Shown here piece after piece: positions 25,651 to 38,900 of a stretch of 64,000 nt of DNA. Position numbers and translations under genes: made by a program. The notes under the pieces are model-generated. The model made no database searches. It was not told where the DNA came from and saw only the letters and a list, made by a program, of their open reading frames with translations. Position 1 is the stretch's first letter. The number at the start of each line of letters is the position of its first letter. The stretch is taken from positions 620,001 to 684,000 of the forward strand of contig JAESUZ010001282.1 of assembly GCA_017311185.1 (NCBI GenBank), read 5' to 3'. The DNA comes from Proteles cristata cristata (lineage: Eukaryota > Chordata > Mammalia > Carnivora > Hyaenidae).

Positions 25651-26595
25651 ACTTATTTTAACTTTAGTACCTGTGCATGAAATTTTGCATACAGTGGTGA
25701 CCCCCCCAACCTCCAAAGAGTCCCTGGATCCTAATCAAAAGTGAGTAGCCAGAATGCCCTCTGAACTGAATCCCCCTCTCCCTTGGCAGATACCCCAGAA
25801 CAATGTATGGGAATGAGGGTGTGTTCCCTGAGGGCACCTGCTCTGACTTTCCAACCAACCAAAATTCCAGGGAGTTTTGATCCCTAAAGAGCTGCTGGTC
25901 CCAGGCAGTTTGCCCCCTGCTGAGAACGCTGGTTCTGGGAGCCCAAGCTCCCAGACAAAGTAAGCTCTGCAGGCTCTCGGCAAAGGGAGGCAGTCTTTTA
26001 GGAATTCAAAACAGCCACATTCACAATCTCTCAGGCCCATAGGAACAGGGCAGGGGCCCTGAGCAAGATTCCAGCAACTTCTGCAAAAGCCAGAGAAGGA
26101 CAGTGGGGTAGCACCAGCAATTATCCTAACATAGTCATCTGCGGGATATATTGTTAAGTGAACAAAACGCTGGGGGACAGCATTTCTACGATGCTGCCTT
26201 TGTGTAAGAAAGGAGGGTATCAATATATCTCCCCCCTCCCCATGTATTGCCTGTGTTTTACAAAGGGAAACAGCATGATAGCACTAATAAAAGCCTTTAC
26301 CTTTCTATAAGAGGAAGCGATTAGAGGGGGCACAAGAACAGAAATGAATTTTCTATACCCTGGCCTGTGATGTTTTGAGACCATATCATTTTTCTTGCAT
26401 AATTAATCCAAGAAAAGGGTTCTGTCAAAAAGGAAACCAGTAAACAAGCTCTCATAATTGGAAAGAGACTGAAACAATTGGACCTAACTCTGTTTCAGTG
26501 GGTGCATAACCACAGAGTAAAGAATTACTTCAAGTAACTTTAAAACTGTTTGTTGACTCCACAGCCCTAGGAGGACATATTACAGAGAACTGTGG

Positions 26596-26814
26596 GTTTT
26601 TTTGTTTTGTTTTGTTTTGGGTTTTTGTTTTGCTTTTGAGAGAGAGAGAGTGTGTGTGTGTGAGCAGGGGAGGGGCAGAGAGAGAGAATCCAAAGCACGC
26701 TCCATGCCCAGTGCGGAGCCTGACGTGGGGCTCAGTCTTACCACCCTGAGATCATGACCTGAACAGAAATCAAGAGTCGGCTGCTTAACCGGTTGAGCCA
26801 CAACCCAGGTCCCC
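26596..26814 (-). repeat. Felid tRNA-Lys SINE, minus strand, diverged
   Basis: (GTTTT)n start, GAGAGA body with a short TG run, 'gagcctgacgtggggctcag' and a reverse head 'gagccacaacccaggtcccc'. Confidence 0.9.
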
Positions 26815-27424
26815 CAAGAATGGTTTTAATCCCAAATAATTTTAAAACTGTAGTCGATAGTCTTATTGTCAACAGTTATGTTAATATCACATTATGGAAA
26901 CTATTATAAGCATGTTGCATAAGACAAGGGAATTACTTTCTCCACAATCAGCAGTTTTCCAATTTAGCTCACGCCCACCACGCTGCTTTGAGCCCCTCAG
27001 TTACACCAGTGTCAAAAACCACGCTTCCTTCCTCATTCTTGCAACCCCAGTGCCTGGCTCACAGTAGCCGCCCCCACCACCCCACCACCCCTACCCCGTG
27101 AACAGCTGTTGTGTTGAAATGGAGTCCCAGGCACCAGGATTCTACCTAAATTCCCCAACTCATCACCCATCCAATACCCAGGAGGCCTCAGATCTATTGC
27201 TTATTTCTGGAGGCTTCCTCTGGTGTCTGTCCCAGCCCTGCCCGGGCCTTTAGTGTCTATGCCCATGCAGCACCAGGCAGTGATCTGCTCTGGGGACCTG
27301 TCCTTTCCCTTGCAGCGTCTTGGCTTCAAACCCACGCTCCCACCTTGTTTGGCCATGTCAATAGTCATTTCTGTTTTATTAAGGGATTCTTACAGCTTTG
27401 ATTTCATTTAATTCTCCCTTAACC

Positions 27425-27520
27425 CTATTTCAAAGCTCAGTTTTACACATCATAAAACTGAGACTAAATGAAGTGAAGTAATCTGTCAAGGCCCATCTGC
27501 TAGTGAATGAGGTAACTCGT
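27425..27520 (-). repeat. MIR-like SINE fragment
   Basis: 'catcataaaactgagactaa', 'gtaatctgtcaaggcccatc' in antisense MIR order. Confidence 0.5.
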
Positions 27521-28109
27521 CAAAAGTTCTTTGGATGGAGATTGTTGCAAATCCACTACTAACCAGATATGACTTGAGGAAATCATGCATTCATTCATTC
27601 ATCTGCTGATTCAAAAACCATGTATTGGCTATGTGAGGCATTGTGTTGGTGCCAGAAACACAGAGATGAGTGGAGAACATAGACACTGTGCTCCAGGGAT
27701 ATCTGAGGCTCTCTGTCTCCATCGGTAAAAACGGAAATACTATCTGTCTCTGCCTCAGATGAAAGACTACTCAGAGATTGAAATAAAAGAACACGTATAC
27801 ATACATATTTAGCATATATGTAAATAATAGAAAGATAGTTTGCACCAACAGTCTAGACAAATCTTCAGGGTACCCAGGATATTTCCAGATGCTGACCTAG
27901 CAGATTATCCAGAGGCCCTCCTTAAACACTACCTCTTCTTAGAATATGTAAGTCCAGAGGTATTCATTAAGCATTAGCCGGGAGCTCTACCCTCTGCTAA
28001 ACAATGAGCGGTTTCTTTCAAAGTATAAGACAGGACCAGGAACATGTGTCAACCATCCTTGGATTTAACATAAATATCCTGTGGCCCTGGTGAGCCCTCT
28101 CAGAGGCGT

Positions 28110-28310
28110 CCATGTCAGACAGCTCAAGGTTTGAATGCCAGCCCTGTCATTTACTAGCTAGTAACTCTGGATATGTTCCTTACCTAGGCTGCCTCCAGTG
28201 AAAAATAAATGTAAAAAGAGTACCTCATAGAATCATTGGGGAAATTAAATAAGGTAATATATATGAAATGCTTAAAACAGAACTTAAAACATACTAGGAA
28301 CTCAGGAAGT
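28110..28310 (+). repeat. MIR-like SINE
   Basis: Long MIR sense match: 'tgccagccctgtcatttact', 'gtacctcatagaatcattgg', 'attaaataaggtaatatata', 'gcttaaaacagaacttaaaa'. Confidence 0.65.
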
Positions 28311-28499
28311 AGCCCCTACAGTAAGTTTCTTCTGCTGTAGCCCAGGTCTTGGGGGTTTCTCGGTAGCCTGAAAGACACCTATGGGTCTTCTACAACAGCC
28401 AGGGAAGCCAAGGATGTATCGGTTGGTGAAGCGGCTCTAGTCCTTGCAGCCCCGGTACAAATCTCCCCGTCTGCAGGGCTCGGCTCCAAGGAGTCCAGC

Positions 28500-28900
28500 T
28501 GGGTGCATCTGGCTGGGGAGATTAAATTATTTTTGAATTCCTAACTGAATGTTCTTTTAATGGAAACTCAATGACAGGCATTGAAATAGATTTCCTCCAT
28601 AAGCCCTCCTCCCGCGGCGCCCCCCCACGCGGCTCTGTGTTGCGCTGTTCCCGATAACCTTTATTCCCTACCCCTGGACTTTTATCTCCCCAGTGACAAA
28701 CAGCCCTTGCTGGACAGAAAGAGGAAATTCCAGTCATTGTTCTCAAACTTCTGGCTTCCAAAATAAAATGCTCTATCTCCCCTGTCAAGCTTTGATTGAC
28801 ATGCACTTCCTGTAATGGCAGACAACAACGGCCCAGGGGCGGGGTCAGGGGCTCATTTGCATCGTCCGTATCAGAGGTTTTCACGTGTATTCCGGACAGA
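28500..28900. promoter_or_regulatory. Motif-dense single-copy segment, candidate enhancer
   Basis: Repeat-free block containing GATA-type sites (GATAA at 28653, its reverse TTATC at 28682), an ETS-type CTTCCTG near 28806, a GC box GGGGCGGGG at 28836-28844 and an octamer ATTTGCAT at 28855-28862. ETS and GATA sites together are typical of blood and endothelial enhancers, which would fit FLI1. Short motifs also occur by chance, so this is a candidate only. A 239-codon minus-strand frame overlaps the block but shows no recognisable domain and has a low-complexity RERERE stretch from a CT tract. Confidence 0.4.
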
Positions 28901-29702
28901 GAAAGATCCCCTGTACTACTCACTGAACCACCCTGTTGAAGACCCATCTCCCGTTTTGTGAAAAATCTCCAAGGAAGGCACCTCCTCAGCTGTCCACCAG
29001 GAAATTTCTTTGCTGCCCTGTCACCCACCCCAGGAGCTATGGAAGCAGACCCCCTAATCATCTCACTTCTTGGATTTGGCTGCTTAGGCCTGATCTTTTC
29101 CTTCTTCTCTCTTTCTCTTTCTCTCTCTCGGAATAAATTTTTAGACCATCTCCAAAATCTTAACTCTGAATGTTGGCTCTTGAGTCCACCTGAGTCCTGG
29201 AAGGTGGAAAACAAGTTGAGACTCCAAATCAAAACCCCCATAGCAACAGAGCTAAATGAGGCACTTCAAGGGAACTGAGTACCAAGGGAAACTTTGAATA
29301 TGGTACAGCGTCACTGATGGCAGTTTTTCTTGAAAGCAGTAAGAAGCGACAGATTGCTTTTAGAATGGCTTGATAATCCAGTAACTATAACATGGCACAC
29401 CTGTAACAGGAGCAATACTAATGTGGTCAGGTCCTGCTGGGAACAGTGTTATTTCACTGGAACGAAAAGCCTGCCTTTCACACTGGCATTAACCCATAAG
29501 CAGCCTTCTGGATCCTTCTATTTCCCATATATTTTCTTTACTCACTGAGCCAGTGTTTTTACACTGTGTTGGGGCTCCAGCCACCTCTTAAGATTATTAA
29601 AAAGTACCTGTGGGCCCTCATTGCCTCAGGGCTTTCCTGGATGTAAGTATACTATTGATTGCTAGAGGTTTAAGGGGAATTTGCATTAAGAAAGAGACTC
29701 CA

Positions 29703-29889
29703 AGGGTGCCTTGGTGGCTTAGTCTGTTACACGTCTGACTTTGGCTCCGGTCATGATCTCATGTTTCATAGGTTCTAGTCCTACATCAGGCACTCTGCTG
29801 TCAACACAGAGCCCTCTTTGGATCCCCTGTCTTCCTCCCTCTCTGCCCCTTCTCTGCTCTCTCTCTCTCTTTAAAAATAAATAAACACT
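29703..29889 (+). repeat. Felid tRNA-Lys SINE, outer member of a nested pair
   Basis: Diverged head 'agggtgccttggtggcttag' with a body ending in 'aaaaataaataaacac'. Its 13-bp target duplication 'gaaagagactcca' is found at 29690-29702 and again only at 30146-30158, beyond the next SINE. The second SINE therefore landed in this element's tail. Confidence 0.93.
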
Positions 29890-30128
29890 GGGGCGCCTGG
29901 GTGGCTTAGTCGGCTAAGAGTCCGACTTTCGCTTAGGTCATGATCTCACGTTCGTGGGTTCGAGCCCCGGGTCAGGCTCTGTGCTGACTGCCAGCTCAGA
30001 GCCTGGAGCCTGTTTCATCTGTGACTCCCTCTCTCTGACCCTCCCCTGCTCACACTGTCTCTCTCCCTCTCCTAGAAATAATAAATTTTTAAAAATGTTT
30101 AAAAAAAATAATAAATAAATAAATAAAC
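29890..30128 (+). repeat. Felid tRNA-Lys SINE, inserted in the tail of the previous SINE
   Basis: CpG-rich head 'ggggcgcctgggtggcttag', diagnostic 'gactttcgcttaggtcatg' and 'gctgactgccagctcagagc', and tail 'cctagaaataataaa'. This defines a distinct, younger-looking subtype. Confidence 0.95.
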
Positions 30129-30266
30129 ATTTCTTTTAAAAGATGGAAAGAGACTCCAGATAGCAGAATGCCTTAATCCTAATAAAGGAATATTTGAAAG
30201 CACAGATTCCTCTGAATAACCCATAAGGGGAAACCAATCACAAAGATTCCAGGTGTTCAGCTCTTT

Positions 30267-30485
30267 TTTTTTTTTTAAATGTTTTATTTATTTCTAGGAG
30301 AGAGAGAGAGAGACAGCGTGAGCAGGGGAGGGTCAGAGAGAGAGGGAGACACAGGCTGAAACAGGCTCCAGGCTCTGAGCTGGCAGTCATCACAGAGCCC
30401 GACGCGGGGCTCGAACCCACGAACCATGAGATCATGACCCAAGCGAAAGTCGGACGCTTAACCGACTAAGCCACCCAGGCACCCC
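30267..30485 (-). repeat. Felid tRNA-Lys SINE, minus strand, with 18-bp target duplication
   Basis: Same subtype as the element at 29890 (reverse of 'gactttcgcttgggtcatg'). It is flanked by perfect copies of 'ccaggtgttcagctcttt' at 30249-30266 and 30486-30503. It forms a near-complete inverted pair with the element at 29890. Confidence 0.96.
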
Positions 30486-31194
30486 CCAGGTGTTCAGCTC
30501 TTTAGCAATCAAAAGGAATAGATTGCATGAGATCGTTTCACTTCCGGCAATCCCCAAGCATGCTGCTAATGGAGAAGAACAGATCGGAAGGAATGTGTTC
30601 TGACCCCCCAGTTTATGAAGGAACTACAGAGTCATAAAACCTCATGACGGTGGGCCAGCAGAGAATTCTAGCCCCCTCAAGCCTGTCATATCTCATTACC
30701 TTTACCTTTGTCAATAGATCAAATTGCGGTGCCAGCATATTTACAAGCACAGAGTAATCTCCCATGTAGGCTGGTTATGTCTGGGGTTACAGCCATTGAC
30801 AAAGTACACAACTTTTAACACCCTAGACTTCTTACTGGTCTTGGTCAGGAGGGCCAAAGCATGTGTGTGAATCTGAACAAACTCATCCCCAGGCCTGGGA
30901 AAACAGAACCATCCTTGGTGAAAACTGCCACAGCTGACACTTCATGTGCCAAGACACGCTAAAGTGATTTGATGGGACAGTACAGGAAGAGGCATGTCTG
31001 TAGCCAAGGTCATTTCCTCCTGGAGTAAGCTGGCGTCGAGACAACATATGGTCCTATCTGCCATCTTCCCGCACCCCTCCCACATCTCCCAGGAGAAAGT
31101 CTACCCTCAGCAAGAGGGCTGTCACCTGTTGGTCTGTTACAATTAATGCACCATAACTGACACTTTCGGAAAGCACGTGCACAGTTTCAGAGAT

Positions 31195-32439
31195 TTAATA
31201 GATTAATCAACGCACTGGGAACATTTTGATTCCTTAGCAGCTTTGAGTACCACTCCTTCCAGAATATAATGCAGATGGAGAACTGAAAGAGACATTCACA
31301 GTAAAACCTTTCTCTAAACACCCATCCTTATATCTTTCCCTTTGAGGAATATATGGTGTTGGCCCTCAGAGAAAGGGAGATCTCATGTTTTCCTCACTGT
31401 GGGGTCACAGCCCATCCCATACTTCTCCTTTAGAAACAGCATTTCAGTACAAACTTGAGGCATAAAAACACAAGATCCTTTTTTCCCCCCAAAGCACTGA
31501 CAGTACTGTTCTTTCTACACTGACACTCCTCCTTCAAACTCTTCACTCACTTCTTGGAAGATCAGGAAATACTCTTTTAATTGATTTGTAGCCCTTTATC
31601 CCACCTAACACAAATTGGAAGAAATATCATCACCATTTTCAAATCAAGCATTCTTTTTTGCAATAAGGTGTTCATTGAGATTCTAGAGTGGTGATTTATC
31701 CTCTGTCTAAATGTACCACGTGAGATCATTTGGGCCCAAACTTGGGCTGCAGTATCTGGATGTGCTGGAAGCAGATTGAGCTCAGTGCTCCTCTCCACAT
31801 TAGATACACAGAGATACAGAGTTCATAGACTGAGCCTTCCTCTGCTCTTCAGAAAGCACAGCATGACCCAGACTAAGACGAAAGCTCCAACAACCAGGGC
31901 TGGAGAAGCTCAGAGCCTCAGATGTTCCTTGAGTATCAGTCTTTCCTTGCCTTCTTTGATTAGTTCGTCCCCTCCATCGCAAGAGACCATTTTTTTCTTT
32001 GACAAAAATGTTAAAAGTGGCTTATTTCTTATCAGTAGAATCTGAATGAGAATATAGTTTTTCCCTGATCCTATCTAAAGTTCTTAACTTCTTCAAAGAG
32101 ACCATTAAGATCTTGTTTGGCCTCTCCATGAAACTTTTGATGATTTTGTCCATTTCTGTCAACACTGCATGATTTCAAATAACCATATTCAAGATTCCAG
32201 ATGAATTCCTATGGCTTCCAGATTGCAGATTTCTAGAAAAATATTGCATGTTCTAATGCAGTTGCCTTGTAGAGTTATGTGTCTTGTAAGATCATGGCTA
32301 TGGGGTTCAGGGGCATGGTGCTGGTAGACATTGAAGGCTCTTATCTTAATTTCATACCCCTAATTTTTGAGAGCTTCATAATACTTCTACTCATTCGGTA
32401 TCTTCAAGACTTTGCTTTACTCCCGTTGAAAAGCCACTG
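31195..32439 (-). other. KCNJ1: KCNJ1 3' untranslated region (end approximate)
   Basis: SINE-free sequence after the KCNJ1 stop codon. No AATAAA is seen on the minus strand between 30.5 and 32.4 kb. The variant ATTAAA occurs at 31576-31581 and at 31195-31200, giving UTRs of about 0.86 or 1.24 kb. The longer one is assumed here. The exact end is not determinable from sequence alone. Confidence 0.5.
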
Positions 32440-33642
<1,203 letters not shown>

Positions 33643-34154
33643 CTAAGTGACTCACACAGAGAGCTAACTATGTATGAAAGACCATTAAAGCAATCTCAAT
33701 TACTGATCAAGTTAGGAAAGCTAACACTTTATTCTGGATACCACAACACTATTTTCAGTAGAAACTTTCCACTAGAAGACCATAGTGCTTAAAAATGACA
33801 AAGAAAAATAATTACACAGAGATTGAAGTGAAGGGAACTTAAAGGTATATATATTCAAATGTTTCCTGACCTTAGTCAGGGGCACACAAACTTAAAAATG
33901 TTTGTGATAAACGATTATGACCTGTACTATGATTTATTTGATGTCATTCTTTAAATCAACGCTCCTTTTCCTTTAATACATTTAGCCTTATGCTAAACAA
34001 AAATCCCTGTGAAAGCAGGAGCTGGAAATACTATTTACATTTTTTGTAATACATAATAATAAATAACTATAAAAAGGCCTCATCAGTATACTATCTAAAG
34101 CATCTTGTATACTGCTATTGTTACTCACTGTCAAAAGAAATCCTGACCCAATTC

Positions 34155-34250
34155 CATTTTCTCATTTGTCCAATGAAGGAACTGAGATCCAGAAAATTTT
34201 AAGGATGTATCCAAAGCCATGTACTAACCAATGGCAGGTTGACAAGTGAA
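34155..34250 (-). repeat. MIR-like SINE fragment
   Basis: 'ccattttctcatttgtccaa', 'aactgagatccagaaaattt', 'atgtactaaccaatggcagg' resemble the antisense MIR core. Confidence 0.5.
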
Positions 34251-34812
34251 AACATGAAAAAAAAAAAAAAACCCGTAAGATTCCTTGCTTCCGGTCCAGA
34301 GGAGCCTCTACCAGACTGCCTCTCAGTTATTACCTTTTATATTCTAAAGTCAGATATGCCTGAAACATTTTAAGACAAATATTGGTCAACTTCCTTTTTT
34401 CTTTTTTTCTTTAATGCTTGAGACTATTTAGAACAGAGCTCCTCAAAATGTTTTGGTCAAGTCCTATCACATGATTTAAGAAGTTTTCTCAGTAGAGCTA
34501 TAAGCCTGTTTCCCATCTCTCATGGTATGCCAAGATTCCTAAAAGGAATGGTATGACGTTCACCATCAATATCTCATACTTCCTTCCCTGCTCCTAAGCT
34601 GAAGGACTGGGGAACTCTGATTTAAATCTACTCCATAAAACTAGAAGCATGCTTTATTCACTCCTCTATCCCAGCTGCTAGTACAGTCTATGGGCACGTA
34701 CTAGTTATTTAATAAACATAAATGGAATAATTCAGTGAATGAGTTAAGCCTTTCAAAATACTATCTGATCAATGGTTTCTTGATGATATTATTGTGACTT
34801 CCAATTTACAGC

Positions 34813-34835
34813 AAAAAAAAAAAAAAAAAAAAAAA
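34813..34835 (+). repeat. Poly(A) run, 23 bases
   Basis: Uninterrupted A run within the KCNJ1 intron with no adjoining retroelement body recognised. Length is likely polymorphic. Confidence 0.9.
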
Positions 34836-35814
34836 GTGAGGGGATTTTCCCCTAAACAGCCAACAATGATGAAACCCATGGTCATCAACACTAGACTACC
34901 TCCTCCCCTAGATGTGCCCTCCCCCACCCCAAGGTGTGCCCACCATGGTTAGCAATGTCTTCGTGGTATTTTTAATTAAATGCAAATATGTTTCTAAAAT
35001 AGATTTCAAAATCCCCCTTCAAAAATGTGTTTATTCACACAAACCAGGAAGCGAAACCAACTTAGTGATAAATTTTAAACAAAAGTCCTGCCCCACTGTG
35101 TTTTGCTCACAGCCTTAAACCAGGTGAAAATACAAGAAGCCAAAACCAGGTAGAAGTAGTGAAGAGAAAAACCACAGCTGTGGTGATTTGAAATTTTGAG
35201 GACAAGCTCTAAAGATATAAAAAAAGAAAATGCTACCAGGAGAGCAGATAGCAGTACACACACTCAGCGGGCCCTGCCCACATCTCACCCAACCCTCAAG
35301 TCCCCAAAGGCTCTTAAGGTTGGTTCCAGGTGAGGCACACTGAAGAAGAAGAGTCTGACCCCTCCCCAGTTTCTCTCCTTTCTCTGCACACACATACTTT
35401 AACCTCGTTTACATTCACTGGGGACTTTCTCCCTTTCCTGGGTCCATGGAACCTCACACTGTTTTAAAAGCTCTTCATAGAGCGGATGTCACCTAAAACA
35501 ATAAATTCTCAGGCCAACATTTATCAAGTGAATTCACATTCTCTTCCTCACACATTGCATTTCCAGAGATTGCTCCGAAAACACAACCTCTGAGTTTTTC
35601 TTTTTTATGATTCTTCTCTTCCAGTCTCAAGTTCATTTCATTTTTGAAGATAAAGGATATTTCCCATAAAGTAAATAAGCATCCTCTGATTTATCTCTTG
35701 GATCAGCTTGGGTTTCCATGCCTGCATTACTAATAAAATATCTTTCTGGCTTTGCAAAGAGCTAAAACAAAAATAGTCAGCTTATAATGCTTTCCCCAGA
35801 CCATCTGCACTTAC

Positions 35815-35850
35815 CAACATCCTAAGCATATTCCAAACCGGAGCATCCAT
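35815..35850 (-). CDS. KCNJ1: KCNJ1 ROMK1-specific start exon (12 codons)
   Basis: On the minus strand, ATG at 35850-35848 in good context (G at -3, G at +4) opens 12 codons, MDAPVWNMLRML, ending exactly at the donor GTAAGTG. Splicing in phase 0 to the core exon at 33579 adds TRVLTER before the ROMK2 start Met. That makes a 19-residue extension and a total of 391 residues, the known ROMK1 length. Rat and human ROMK1 extensions, as I recall them, are also 19 residues with Met1, Ala3, Leu12 and Arg14 conserved, followed by a similar VLTE. The peptide is otherwise divergent, which may hide it from homology-based annotation. The exon has no other in-frame upstream Met that would lengthen it obviously. 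An A/T-rich 'gaaataaattagg' about 70-80 bases upstream might act as a weak TATA-like element. Transcript evidence is not available here. Confidence 0.8.
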
Positions 35851-35959
35851 GCCTGGGAAAAGGAAGGAAGTGGACTTGGGAGTTGCTCTCTGTATCTAGG
35901 CTGATTTCTTTTGGACTCAGCCTAATTTATTTCAGGCTTTGGTCAGTGGACTGATGCTA

Positions 35960-38900
35960 ATTTGTATTAGCTTGAAAAACACTTAATTTGATAGTGGAGT
36001 TGTGTGGTTTCAACCAAGGCAATTGGTTGTTCTCAGACTAAGCTCCAAGCTGGGTATGTATTTTTTTTCAAACCTCACATGGCTTGAATACCGTCATGCT
36101 AAGACATGACAAACCCCCAGCTAAGGTCTCTGGGCAGCAGGCATGGATTGAGTTCCAGCATTTTCCTCTTCTCCTTTGCCACGCTCCATATAGCTCTCTT
36201 GCTGTTTCTCATAGGTCATGCCTATTAGCTTTTCACCAGAAAGAATTAGTTATCATCAATCTCTCAGCCTATTCTCTGAAACACACTGAGATACTGAGAT
36301 TTCCAAGTGTTCACAAAGATACGCATCAATATATAGACTTAGATCAGTACATATTTGTAAGATGAAAGTAAGATACACCAGGAAGAAACAAGACACCATA
36401 TTAATCTCTCTATACAATAGTCCCTGTTACGTAAGAAACTGAGACTTAAAACCAGCCTTTATTGTTGGACTTATTTCATAAAATCTGGCATTTACTGAAG
36501 GTACTTTTTACATGTACTGGGTTAGCCAACACTGTTGATTTATTTATTCAGAGTGAGAAAAATTGTACCTGAAGAATGTAAGAATACAGGATAAACCCAT
36601 CCCTTGACCAAACTCATCATTCACATGGCAGACCCATCTTACTCAGCACATAGCTTACTTCGCTTAGACAATGGCATTTAATCTAACTGCAGACAGAACC
36701 AATATGTACTTTTTTTTTTTTACTATTGGGTGGCTAGAGACTGGCCCTGGTGTCTGGGTTGTATAACATGTACAGTTTTTAGGTTACTTTCTATTGAAAT
36801 CAGTAAATCTTAATAGCAAGCAAAGGGCTGTGCATTAGCTAATATTTACCAAGGTATTCTTAGCAGCCTGGCAAAGCAAGTGAATTATATTATTGCCATT
36901 TTTTTCCTTCAGTGCTCCAGTATGCTTGTTCTATAAAGAGTCCATTCTCAGAAAGTAGACTTTTTGTACACTTTCTAAACATTGACTGTATGCTTTTTGT
37001 GCAGAATTTCAAAAACAAATAGAACTCTGTTCCCATTCTCAAGGGGCTCACAGTCAAATGGGGAAGTGAGCTCAGTAAATCAGCAATTACAATGTGGTGT
37101 GGTATGGTGTGTATATGCCCAAAGGAACACCTTTTCTCAAAGATCTCTATTAGATGGGTATTCAACCTCTGCAAAATTCTTCAACTGACAGAAAACTTGT
37201 TGTCTTTTTGCATACATTAATTTGTTTACCTATCTATCATCATTCAACAATGTTGTGTCACTACTAGTATGTATGCCAGGCACTGTGCTAGACATAAGAG
37301 AAGCAATTATTTGCCAAATGGTCAGTCTTTGTCACTGTGAAGCAGCTTCCTGTCAAGCGTGGGGGTGGGAGATGCCAGGAATTTTCTGGGGAACATGTTA
37401 TCTGAAGGGCAGAGATGTGCTCTTCTGCGCAAGGCCTGAGGATGGTGTTAGACTCACGTGAGGTAGGTAGGAACTATAAATATTTGTTGAGCAGTGGTAA
37501 ATAAATTTATCAACCCATGCATAAAATCAATGAGTTTGCTATATGGGTGCCCCTCTGGGATGTTTCAGAAGAGACATACCTGTGATTTGAGTACTAACCA
37601 ACTGCACTGTAATTGTGTGTGACCTTGGAAGAAGCAACAGAAGAAAGAGAGCATGGAGGGACTTAAAGAGGTTCCGGGAAAGGCAAGCAAGGGCCCACAC
37701 ACGCACTGGTGGAATGCCTTGAGAGACGGTTTCATTGTAGACCTGGATGGCTAACTGGTATGAAGACCACTGGTCTAGTTCTGCTTCAGCGACAGCTCAC
37801 TATAATACTAAATAAGTCTGAAGTCTCTTCTGTATAAGAGCCCTTCAAATTCCTGGAAATAAACATCTTTTCCTCCTGGATCTCCTTTTGTCCATACAAA
37901 TGCACAATCCCTTTGCATGCAGCACCCACATCAACCAAAACTCCCATCATTTTAAGCAAGGTACCCACGGTGTGTGCTCATTAATGATGTTCAAAGAATC
38001 AGTGCAAAAGCTGTTCTTTTGCAGGTGTCCACCTGAGAACAAATCACTAAGGATCTGGGGCTTCCTAGGGGACTCATCACAGTGTCTCCTTCCCTCCCCC
38101 AGCATGCATTCGGCAGCCACAATATCAGAGGGGGAAGAGCACAACTTTGCTTTCACTGCCTCTTATTTGAATCACAAAGGTCATCATTTCTAAAGAGAGA
38201 TGATAAAACATTTACTTTAGTCTGCCTTTTCATCAAACTGCTCACCACCTTAATCCCATTGAGAAACATTTCTGAGAGGTGAGGTTTTATGTTAGAGGTA
38301 GAACCTATGAGTTATGGCTCCTAAGAGCGGAAGTCAAACGATTTTCTGTAGTTCCTTTGCAACGGCGGTGGAGGCGAAACTCAAGTGTCTGTGAAAATTT
38401 ACTGCTTTGTTTAAGCCAACAGTCAACTGAATCAACAGACATTGCTGAGGACCTATCGCAGCAAGGCATGGAATGGGATTGTGAGACAAGATCTCAGCCT
38501 TCTTCATTAACATAAGCAACCAAACGCTCCATTTATTGAATGTGTACTATGTATCAGGTGCTATGCTAGGAAACAAAAGAGTAAATGAAAACAGTCACTG
38601 CTCTCAAGCTGCTCACAGATTGATTGAATAGTCATAATGTGGCATGTTTGCTGCTCTGAAAGGGCTGAGGGCAGGGGTTTAAAGCAGCCACCAAAGAGGA
38701 GACCCAACAGACTGGACGCCAAACCTAAACACTCTTCAACATACCTTTGCTAAGGTATGTTGCACCTAACAGCTACTGCAGAGGACTTCCTGTTTTCTAT
38801 GAAAATGATCTCCAGCTATTGTAGGATAGCCACCCAGCTGGGTCTGCAAACACGCAGGGCCCTGACAAGCACTGAGCCGTAGAGCTCCTGGACTCCCTCT

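Noticed and set aside
28522..29241. 239-codon minus-strand frame
   Set aside because: It is the longest unexplained frame, but it has no recognisable domain, includes a CT-tract-derived Arg/Glu run, and covers regulatory-looking DNA. No splice or promoter support is visible.
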